A stretch of DNA of 64,000 nucleotides. Origin: Erwinia sp. HDF1-3R (lineage in GTDB: Bacteria > Pseudomonadota > Gammaproteobacteria > Enterobacterales > Enterobacteriaceae). The DNA is taken from the NCBI RefSeq assembly GCF_039621855.1, contig NZ_CP155071.1:1922001-1986000 (forward strand), read 5' to 3'. Both the position numbers and the translations under genes were made by a program. This document shows positions 57,298 through 64,000 of the stretch, piece by piece (position 1 is the first letter of the stretch; the number at the start of each line of letters is the position of its first letter). The notes under the pieces are model-generated. The model had not been told where the DNA came from, did no database searches, and was given only the letters and a program-made list of their open reading frames with translations.

Positions 57298-57966
57298 ATG
57301 GGCATTGCTGTAGGCGTAAATGAAAAGCTGGATAACAGCTCAATTACCACCACCTCGACCACCGATACGTCGTCTGCCGATCTTCAAAGCAACTTTTTAA
57401 CGCTTTTGGTGACACAGTTAAAAAACCAGGACCCGACTAATCCGATGGATAACAGCCAGCTGACCACCCAGCTGGCGCAGATCAATACCCTGAGCGGTAT
57501 TGAGAAACTGAATACCACGCTGGGATCGATCTCCGGGCAGATCAACAGCGGGCAGTCTCTGCAGGCCTCCGCGCTTATCGGTAAAGGCGTGATGGTTGAT
57601 GGCTCGCAGGTCTTAGTGGGCAGCAGTCAGACCACGCCATTTGGCGTCAGTCTGGAGCAGGCCTCTACCGCCACCACGGCTACCATCAGCGATTCGACAG
57701 GCAAGGTGGTGCAGACCATCAACCTGGGTGCGCTGACTGCGGGCGTGCACACCTTCTCATGGGATGGCTCGTCATCCGATGGCACGGCAGCGGCAGATGG
57801 CAAATACAGCGTGTCAATCAGCGCCAGCAATGCGACCGGTCAACTGGTTGCGCAGCCGCTGAATTATGCACTGGTTAATGGGGTGACTAACGACACGAGC
57901 GGTGCCGTTTTAGACCTCGGTACGATGGGTACCAGTACCGTCGCGAACGTTCGTCAGATTATTTAA
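57298..57966 (+). CDS. flgD: Hook-capping protein FlgD
   Basis: 222-residue scaffold that caps the growing hook and is replaced later by FlgK. The LQSNFLTLLVTQLKNQDPTNPMDNSQLTTQLAQ segment is the family signature, followed by Ig/tudor-like beta domains (HTFSWDGSSSDGT). Same operon, 11 bp after flgC. Confidence 0.96.
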   Translation: MGIAVGVNEKLDNSSITTTSTTDTSSADLQSNFLTLLVTQLKNQDPTNPMDNSQLTTQLAQINTLSGIEKLNTTLGSISGQINSGQSLQASALIGKGVMVDGSQVLVGSSQTTPFGVSLEQASTATTATISDSTGKVVQTINLGALTAGVHTFSWDGSSSDGTAAADGKYSVSISASNATGQLVAQPLNYALVNGVTNDTSGAVLDLGTMGTSTVANVRQII

Positions 57967-57990
57967 TTAACCCTTTCCAGGAGATTACAC

Positions 57991-59190
57991 ATGGCATTTT
58001 CACAGGCAGTCAGCGGTCTTAACGCCGCCTCCAGCAATCTTGACGTAATAGGTAACAACATTGCGAACTCCGCGACTGTGGGCTTTAAATCCGCCACCGT
58101 CTCCTTTGCGGATATGTTTGCCGACTCCAAGGTTGGGCTGGGCGTCAAGGTGGCTGCGGTCACGCAGGACTTTAACGACGGTACCACCACCTCTACCAGC
58201 CGCGGGCTGGATGTGGCGATCAGCCAGTCAGGTTTCTTCCGCATGACCGATACCACCGGTGCGGTCTACTACAGCCGTAATGGCCAGTTCACGCTGGATG
58301 AAAACCGCAATATCGTTAACGCAGCGGGCCTGCAGCTGACCGGCTATCCGGCAACCGGCACGCCGCCAACCGTTCAGACCGGCGCTACGCCGGTGGCGCT
58401 GAGCGTACCGACCACCGCGATGTCAGCGAAAGCGACCACCACGGCGGCACTGGTGGCTAACCTCAACTCTACCGACAGCGTTCCCACGACGACGCCTTTT
58501 GATGCAACCAACGTTGACACCTACAACAGCAAAGCATCAATGACCACGTATGATTCACTGGGTAACGCCCACACCATGAATCTCTACTTCGTCAAGTCGA
58601 GTGATAACAACTGGACCGTTAACGCGCAGGATGCCAGCACCGGTGCTGCCGCTGGTTCGTTTAACATGACCTTTAACAGCAGCGGTCAGCTGACTTCCGA
58701 TGCGAACCAGACGCTGAGCATGGCGTCCCTGAACGGTTCCGCAGCCCAGACGTTCTCGCTGAGCATGCTGAACAGCCAGCAGCAGAACACCGGTACCAGC
58801 ACCTTTGGTAACCCGACTCAGAACGGTTATAAGCCGGGCGAACTGACCAGCTATCAGATTAATAACGACGGCACCGTAGTCGGTAACTACTCAAACGAGC
58901 AGTCCCAGACGCTGGGGCAGATTGCGCTGGCTAACTTTGCCAACCCGGAAGGACTCAAGTCAGAGGGCAACAACGTCTGGTCTGCGACGAACTCGTCCGG
59001 TCAGGCACTGGTAGGGCTTGCCGGTACCGGTAACCTCGGCACCCTGACCGCAGGCGCGCTGGAGTCATCCAACGTCGACCTGAGTAAAGAGCTGGTCAAT
59101 ATGATCGTCGCCCAGCGTAACTATCAGTCTAACGCCCAGACTATCAAAACTCAGGACCAGATCCTCAACACCCTGGTCAACCTGCGTTAA
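57991..59190 (+). CDS. flgE: Flagellar hook protein FlgE
   Basis: 399-residue hook subunit. N-terminal FSQAVSGLNAASSNLDVIGNNIANSATVGFKS and C-terminal SNVDLSKELVNMIVAQRNYQSNAQTIKTQDQIL are classic; the middle domains are Ser/Thr/Asn-rich. AGGAG precedes ATG 57991. Confidence 0.97.
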   Translation: MAFSQAVSGLNAASSNLDVIGNNIANSATVGFKSATVSFADMFADSKVGLGVKVAAVTQDFNDGTTTSTSRGLDVAISQSGFFRMTDTTGAVYYSRNGQFTLDENRNIVNAAGLQLTGYPATGTPPTVQTGATPVALSVPTTAMSAKATTTAALVANLNSTDSVPTTTPFDATNVDTYNSKASMTTYDSLGNAHTMNLYFVKSSDNNWTVNAQDASTGAAAGSFNMTFNSSGQLTSDANQTLSMASLNGSAAQTFSLSMLNSQQQNTGTSTFGNPTQNGYKPGELTSYQINNDGTVVGNYSNEQSQTLGQIALANFANPEGLKSEGNNVWSATNSSGQALVGLAGTGNLGTLTAGALESSNVDLSKELVNMIVAQRNYQSNAQTIKTQDQILNTLVNLR

Positions 59191-59211
59191 TTCGGCTAAC
59201 AGGATCGTCTT

Positions 59212-59967
59212 ATGGATCACGCGATATATACCGCCATGGGGGCTGCCAGTCAGACCCTCGAACAGCAGGCAGTGACGGCCAGTAACCTGGCTAACGCCTC
59301 AACCCCCGGCTTCCGTGCGCAGCTTAACGCGCTGCGGGCGGTGCCGGTGCAGGGGCTTTCGCTGCCAACGCGCACGCTGGTCACCGCATCAACACCCGGT
59401 GCCGACATGTCGCAGGGCTCGCTGGACTACACCGAGCGCCCGCTGGACGTCGCCGTGCGTGAGGACGGCTGGCTGGCCGTGCGTGCGCCCGATGGCAGCG
59501 AAGCCTATACGCGCAACGGCAATATGGAGCTCGACCCGGCCGGGCAGCTCACCATCCAGGGTAACCTGGTGATGGGCGACGGCGGACCGATTGCCGTACC
59601 GCAGGGGTCTGAGGTGACCATTGCTGCTGATGGCTCTATTACCGCGCTGAACCCGGGCGATCCGCCGAATGCCACTGTCCAGCTGGGACGTCTGAAGCTG
59701 GTGAAAGCCACCGGCAATGAAGTGACTCGCGGGGATGACGGACTGTTCCGTCTGACCGCGAGCGCACAGACGCAGCGCGGTGCCGTCCTGCAAAGCGACC
59801 CGACCATACAGGTGATGCCAGGCGTACTGGAAGGCAGCAATGTCAAACCGGTTGAAACCATGGTCGATATGATCGCCAACGCACGCCGCTTCGAGATGCA
59901 GATGAAAGTGATCTCAAGCGTCGATGAGAATGAACAACGCGCTAATCAGCTGCTGTCAATGAGCTAA
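59212..59967 (+). CDS. flgF: Flagellar basal-body rod protein FlgF
   Basis: 251-residue distal-rod-junction protein, with LEQQAVTASNLANASTPGFRAQLNALRAV near the N-terminus and NVKPVETMVDMIANARRFEMQMKVI at the C-terminus. Lies 21 bp after flgE. Confidence 0.96.
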   Translation: MDHAIYTAMGAASQTLEQQAVTASNLANASTPGFRAQLNALRAVPVQGLSLPTRTLVTASTPGADMSQGSLDYTERPLDVAVREDGWLAVRAPDGSEAYTRNGNMELDPAGQLTIQGNLVMGDGGPIAVPQGSEVTIAADGSITALNPGDPPNATVQLGRLKLVKATGNEVTRGDDGLFRLTASAQTQRGAVLQSDPTIQVMPGVLEGSNVKPVETMVDMIANARRFEMQMKVISSVDENEQRANQLLSMS

Positions 59968-59984
59968 GTGCAGAGGAAACCTAA

Positions 59985-60767
59985 ATGATCCGTTCCTTGT
60001 GGATTGCCAAAACCGGCCTTGACGCCCAGCAAACAAATATGGACGTCATCTCGAACAACCTGGCCAACGTCAGCACCAACGGCTTTAAACGCCAGCGTGC
60101 GGTGTTCGAAGATTTGATGTACCAAACTATTCGCCAGCCTGGCGCGCAGTCCTCTGAGCAGACAACGCTGCCCTCAGGCATGCAGCTGGGTACGGGTGTG
60201 CGCCCGGTCGCCACCGAGCGCTTACATACCCAGGGTAACCTGAACAAAACCGATTCGTCGAAAGATGTGGCGATCAGTGGTCAGGGTTACTTCCAGGTAC
60301 AGATGCCCGACGGCACGCTGGCCTATACCCGCGATGGCTCCTTCCAGACCGACCAGAACGGTCAGCTGGTGACCAACGGCGGCTTCCCCGTGCAGCCCGC
60401 GATTACCATTCCGGCTAACGCCCTGAGCATGACCGTGGGACGCGATGGCGTGGTCAGCGTCACCCAGCAGGGCCAGACGCAGCCGGTGCAGGTTGGGCAG
60501 CTGACGCTGAGCACCTTTATTAACGATGCTGGCCTGGAAAGTAAGGGTGAAAACCTCTACCAGGAGACGCAGGCCTCCGGTGCGCCAACCGACAGTACGC
60601 CCGGTAACAACGGCGCTGGCCTGCTCTATCAGGGCTATGTCGAAACGTCCAACGTTAACGTTGCGGAAGAGCTGGTCAGTATGATCCAGACCCAGCGCGC
60701 TTATGAAATCAACAGCAAGGCCATCAGCACCTCCGATCAGATGCTGGCTAAGCTGACGCAGCTGTAA
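59985..60767 (+). CDS. flgG: Flagellar distal rod protein FlgG
   Basis: 260-residue distal rod subunit with [42 protein letters not shown] and C-terminal [28 protein letters not shown], nearly the same as E. coli FlgG (260). A GC-rich hairpin (60819-60837) follows before flgH. Confidence 0.97.
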   Translation: MIRSLWIAKTGLDAQQTNMDVISNNLANVSTNGFKRQRAVFEDLMYQTIRQPGAQSSEQTTLPSGMQLGTGVRPVATERLHTQGNLNKTDSSKDVAISGQGYFQVQMPDGTLAYTRDGSFQTDQNGQLVTNGGFPVQPAITIPANALSMTVGRDGVVSVTQQGQTQPVQVGQLTLSTFINDAGLESKGENLYQETQASGAPTDSTPGNNGAGLLYQGYVETSNVNVAEELVSMIQTQRAYEINSKAISTSDQMLAKLTQL

Positions 60768-60818
60768 TAGTCGCACTGCACAACCCGCCTGTTCCGGGTC
60801 GAAATTTTAAGGTTATGG

Positions 60819-60837
60819 CGGCCGGTTTTCCCGGCCG
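60819..60837 (+). other. Intra-operon hairpin flgG-flgH
   Basis: CGGCCGG / CCGGCCG stem with TTTTC loop in the 109-bp gap. No T-run, so likely mRNA stabilisation or partial termination within the operon. Confidence 0.45.
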
Positions 60838-60876
60838 TTAATAAAAGAACTTCTGATGATTAAAGGTAGTGATTCC

Positions 60877-61578
60877 ATGGCGAAGCAAATTTCAGTGCCT
60901 GGACGTTTGTTGGTAGCAACGCTGCTCCTGACGCTTAACGGTTGTGCTTTGGTTCCCCGTAAGCCCCTGGTCGATGGGTCGACAACGGCCCAGCCGCTGC
61001 CTGCTTCGCCAACGGTGGTTAACGGTTCTATTTTTCAGGGCGTGATGCCGATGAACTACGGTTACCAGCCGCTGTTCGAAGATCGACGCCCACGTAATAT
61101 CGGCGATACGCTGACCATTACCCTGCAGGAAAACGTCAGCGCGAGCAAAAGCTCGACTGCGTCAGCAGGGCGTGACGGCAGCAGTACGCTGGGCCTGACC
61201 GCATTACCAAGCGCCCTGACCGGACTGCTGGGCGGCAGCAAAACCAATATTGACGCCAGCGGTAAGAATGACTTCGCCGGCAAGGGCGGCGCGACCGCGA
61301 ATAACACCTTTACCGGCACCATCACCGTTACCGTTAATCAGGTATTGCCAAACGGAAACCTGAAAGTGGTCGGTGAGAAGCAGATCGAGATTAACCAGGG
61401 GACGGAATTTATCCGCTTCTCGGGCGTCGTTAACCCGCGCACCATCAGCGGCAGCAATAGCGTGGTGTCGACGCAGGTGGCGGATGCCCGCATTGAATAC
61501 GTCGGCAACGGCTATATCAATGAAGCGCAGACCATGGGCTGGCTGCAACGGTTCTTCCTGAACCTGTCACCGTACTAA
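60877..61578 (+). CDS. flgH: Flagellar L-ring lipoprotein FlgH
   Basis: 233-residue outer-membrane lipoprotein forming the L-ring. Lipobox LNGC near residue 22; then [22 protein letters not shown] and [21 protein letters not shown], almost as in E. coli FlgH (232). ATG 60877 is preferred to ATG 60856 on length. Confidence 0.95.
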   Translation: MAKQISVPGRLLVATLLLTLNGCALVPRKPLVDGSTTAQPLPASPTVVNGSIFQGVMPMNYGYQPLFEDRRPRNIGDTLTITLQENVSASKSSTASAGRDGSSTLGLTALPSALTGLLGGSKTNIDASGKNDFAGKGGATANNTFTGTITVTVNQVLPNGNLKVVGEKQIEINQGTEFIRFSGVVNPRTISGSNSVVSTQVADARIEYVGNGYINEAQTMGWLQRFFLNLSPY

Positions 61579-61587
61579 GAGGCTACA

Positions 61588-62694
61588 ATGCGTAAGATTA
61601 TTTTTCAGTTTGCCCTGCTGCTGCTGGCGGGTATCAGCACTCTTGCTCAGGCGGATCGCATTCGCGATCTGACTACCGTGGGCGGCGTGCGCGATAACTC
61701 GCTGATTGGCTACGGGCTGGTGGTGGGCCTTGACGGCTCCGGTGACCAGACAACCCAGACGCCCTTTACCACGCAGAGCCTGAACAACATGCTCTCGCAG
61801 CTCGGGATCACCGTGCCCGCGGGCACCAATATGCAGCTAAAAAACGTGGCTGCGGTAATGGTGACCGGGAAGCTGCCCGCCTTTGGCCGTCAGGGTCAGG
61901 TGATCGACGTAGTCGTTTCCTCTATGGGTAACGCCAAAAGCCTGCGCGGCGGCACGCTGCTGATGACGCCCTTAAAAGGGGTGGATAATCAGGTTTACGC
62001 GCTGGCGCAGGGGAACATTCTGGTCGGCGGTGCGGGTGCCTCAGCGGGCGGAAGCAGCGTAACCGTCAACCAGGTTAACGGTGGCCGCATAACCGGCGGC
62101 GCGACCATTGAGCGCGAACTGCCGACTAACTTCGGCACGCAAAGCGTTATCAACCTGTTTCTGAATGATGAAGACTTCAGCATGGCGCAGCGGATCAGCG
62201 ATGCGATCAACGCCCACAGCGGCTACGGTTCCGCTCAGGCGCTGGATGGTCGTACGGTGCAGGTGCAGGTGTCTGCCAACGGCACCTCGCAGGTTCGCCT
62301 GCTGGCGGATATTCAGAATATCGACGTCTCAGTGCCGATTCAGGATGCGAAAGTGATTATCAACTCGCGGACCGGTACGGTGGTAATGAATCGCGAAGTG
62401 ATGCTCAGCAGCTGCGCCATTGCCCAGGGCAACCTGTCGGTGACGGTGAATCAGCAGCAGAACGTTAGCCAGCCGAATACGCCTTTTGCCGGGGGCCAGA
62501 CGGTCACCACGCCGCAGACGCAAATTGACCTGCGTCAGAGCGGTGGGGCACTGCAAAGCGTGAACGCCAGCGCGAACCTGAACAGCGTGGTGCGGGCGCT
62601 TAACGCGCTGGGCGCAACGCCTATCGATCTGATGTCTATTCTGCAATCCATGCAGAGTGCCGGCTGCCTGCATGCCAAACTGGAAATCATCTGA
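61588..62694 (+). CDS. flgI: Flagellar P-ring protein FlgI
   Basis: 368-residue periplasmic ring protein with a signal peptide ending ISTLAQA and mature start [33 protein letters not shown]. Needs FlgA for assembly. Its stop shares a base with the flgJ start (TGATG). Confidence 0.97.
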   Translation: MRKIIFQFALLLLAGISTLAQADRIRDLTTVGGVRDNSLIGYGLVVGLDGSGDQTTQTPFTTQSLNNMLSQLGITVPAGTNMQLKNVAAVMVTGKLPAFGRQGQVIDVVVSSMGNAKSLRGGTLLMTPLKGVDNQVYALAQGNILVGGAGASAGGSSVTVNQVNGGRITGGATIERELPTNFGTQSVINLFLNDEDFSMAQRISDAINAHSGYGSAQALDGRTVQVQVSANGTSQVRLLADIQNIDVSVPIQDAKVIINSRTGTVVMNREVMLSSCAIAQGNLSVTVNQQQNVSQPNTPFAGGQTVTTPQTQIDLRQSGGALQSVNASANLNSVVRALNALGATPIDLMSILQSMQSAGCLHAKLEII

Positions 62695-63632
62695 TGAGCG
62701 ATTCTCAATCTCTGATGGGGGCGGCGTACGACAGCCGCTCGCTTAACAACCTTAAACGCCAGGCCAGCGGCGACCCGAAGGCGCATGCCCGGGAAGTGGC
62801 TAAACAGGTGGAAGGGATGTTCGTACAGATGATGCTGAAAAGCATGCGTGAGGCCCTGCCGCAGGATGGCCTGCTCAGCACGGAGCAGACGCGGCTCTAC
62901 ACCTCAATGTACGATCAGCAGATTGGGCAACAGATCGCCTCTAAGGGGCTGGGTCTGGCTGATATGATGGTTAAGCAGATGGAGCAGGCGCAGCCGCTGG
63001 ATGAAAAAGCGGGCACCGTGCCGATGATGCTGGATAAAAACTTCATTAACACGCTGCCGCCGCTGGCGATGGAACAGATCGTTCGCCGTGCGGTGCCGCG
63101 TTTACCCTCGTCCGAGACGCCACTCAGCGGCGACAGCAGCGATTTCATCGCCCAGCTTTCACAGCCGGCGCAGCTGGCCAGCGCCCAGAGTGGGATCCCG
63201 CATCACCTGATCCTGGCGCAGGCCGCGCTGGAGTCCGGCTGGGGGCAGCGGCAGATCCGCACCGCCGATGGCAAACCGAGCTATAACGTGTTCGGTATCA
63301 AAGCGGGTGCAAACTGGCAGGGCAAGAGCACCGAAATTACCACCACCGAATATGAGAACGGCGAAGCGGTGAAGGTAAAGGCCAAATTCCGCGTCTACGA
63401 CTCCTATTTCGACGCGCTCAATGATTATGTCAAGCTGATTGCCAACAACCCGCGCTACTCCGCCGTGACTACCGCCTCTACCCCGGAACAGGGGGCGCAG
63501 GCCCTGCAGGCAGCGGGCTATGCTACCGATCCAAAATATGCCCAAAAGCTGGTGGGGATGATCCATCAATTCAAAAGCATGGGTGAAAAAGTGGTTAAAG
63601 CCTATACCCAGGATATTGGCGATTTGTTCTGA
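62694..63632 (+). CDS. flgJ: Rod-capping protein and peptidoglycan hydrolase FlgJ
   Basis: 312-residue dual-domain protein: N-terminal rod-cap part (about 1-150; EGMFVQMMLKSMREALP) and C-terminal beta-N-acetylglucosaminidase domain (about 160-312; GIPHHLILAQAALESGWGQRQI with the catalytic Glu in ALESGWG). It drills the peptidoglycan for rod growth. Coupled to flgI. Confidence 0.97.
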   Translation: MSDSQSLMGAAYDSRSLNNLKRQASGDPKAHAREVAKQVEGMFVQMMLKSMREALPQDGLLSTEQTRLYTSMYDQQIGQQIASKGLGLADMMVKQMEQAQPLDEKAGTVPMMLDKNFINTLPPLAMEQIVRRAVPRLPSSETPLSGDSSDFIAQLSQPAQLASAQSGIPHHLILAQAALESGWGQRQIRTADGKPSYNVFGIKAGANWQGKSTEITTTEYENGEAVKVKAKFRVYDSYFDALNDYVKLIANNPRYSAVTTASTPEQGAQALQAAGYATDPKYAQKLVGMIHQFKSMGEKVVKAYTQDIGDLF

Positions 63633-63640
63633 TTAATTGC

Positions 63641-63667
63641 TCAAGTTTGTCGCGGTTTAACCGATAA
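63641..63667 (+). promoter_or_regulatory. Sigma-28 promoter of flgKL
   Basis: TCAAGTTT, 11 bp, ACCGATAA, close to TAAAGTTT-N11-GCCGATAA, 86 bp upstream of flgK. Gives class III expression of the hook-associated genes. Confidence 0.85.
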
Positions 63668-63752
63668 CTCTAACAAGCCGGATTTGCGTTAAGCGCAGCC
63701 GCAGAATCTTCTTACCTGCCCGTGCCGTGGCCTGGGTACAAAAGGAACCGAG

Positions 63753-64000
63753 ATGTCTAATTTAATCAATACCGCGATGTCCGGGTTAAGCGCCGCTCAG
63801 GCCGCGTTAAACACCACCAGTAATAACATCAGTAACTACAGCGTTGCCGGTTATTCGCGTCAGACGACGATTCTGGCGCAGGCAAACAGCACGCTGACCG
63901 GCGCGAGCTATGTGGGTAACGGCGTCTCCGTTTCCAGCGTCAACCGTGAGTATGATGCCTTTATTACTAATCAGCTGCGCAACGCCAGCACGCAGTCCAG
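63753..64000 (+). CDS. flgK: Hook-associated protein FlgK (partial)
   Basis: First 82 or so residues of the hook-filament junction protein, cut by the window end. SNLINTAMSGLSAAQAALNTTSNNISNYSVAGYSRQT is the diagnostic N-terminus. AAGGAACCG precedes ATG 63753. It is a substrate of FlgN encoded nearby. Confidence 0.95.
   Translation, partial: MSNLINTAMSGLSAAQAALNTTSNNISNYSVAGYSRQTTILAQANSTLTGASYVGNGVSVSSVNREYDAFITNQLRNASTQS

Overview
The window looks like a chromosome segment from an Erwinia/Pantoea-type member of the Enterobacterales (family Erwiniaceae most likely). Many housekeeping proteins read almost like their E. coli counterparts (UvrY, PgsA, OpgG, MurJ, BssS, MsyB, FlgG), and the AHL-receptor gene at the sdiA locus still has an adjacent LuxI-type synthase, an arrangement known from Erwinia and Pantoea. 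Species cannot be fixed from the sequence alone.

Layout. 1-1.4 kb: cycA (3' end outside the window). 2.2-3.7 kb: an sdiA-type luxR gene and a luxI gene in tandem with a palindromic lux box between them. 3.7-7.7 kb: ydgC, yecF and the conserved uvrY-uvrC-pgsA run. 7.8-8.2 kb: tRNA-Gly, tRNA-Cys and tRNA-Leu behind a clear sigma-70 promoter. 8.2-28.5 kb: an accessory block beginning at the tRNA-Leu 3' end. It holds a truncated integrase, a small phage-like gene cassette split by a complete IS630-type element, a DsbA-like oxidoreductase, a small secreted protein, an orphan arnT, nhaA, a second GT39-type glycosyltransferase, a long gene-poor AT-rich stretch with one small double-CxxC protein, a marR-led tripartite efflux operon, an orphan Rhs/TccC-type toxin with a TcdA/TcdB-like glycosyltransferase C-terminus, two tiny membrane proteins, and a GH1-like glycosidase.

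28.6-50.5 kb: the conserved region clsC, opgC, opgGH, yceK, msyB, mdtG, lpxL, an old-yellow-enzyme gene, trhO, proP, solA, bssS, an unassigned small gene, dinI (with a LexA box), pyrC, yceB, grxB, rimJ, mviM. This order follows E. coli, except that yceI/yceJ, mdtH and yceH are missing and an OYE gene is added. 50.8-52.8 kb: a secreted serine protease gene inserted between mviM and murJ. 53.2-64 kb: murJ, then flgN-flgM-flgA (minus strand) divergent from flgBCDEFGHIJ and the start of flgK, with sigma-28 promoters visible upstream of flgM and flgK.

Functional themes. Envelope biology dominates: osmoregulated periplasmic glucans (opgCGH), cardiolipin (clsC, pgsA), lipid A (lpxL, arnT), peptidoglycan precursor flipping (murJ) and flagellar rod/hook/ring assembly. 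Signalling is represented by the SdiA/AHL pair next to UvrY, the response regulator of the BarA-UvrY-Csr cascade. The most unusual items are the toxin with a DXD glycosyltransferase payload, the GH1-like enzyme with Gln at the usual acid/base position, the intact SdiA-synthase pair, and several tiny genes (double-CxxC, single-TM, translationally coupled phage ORFs) that are easily missed.
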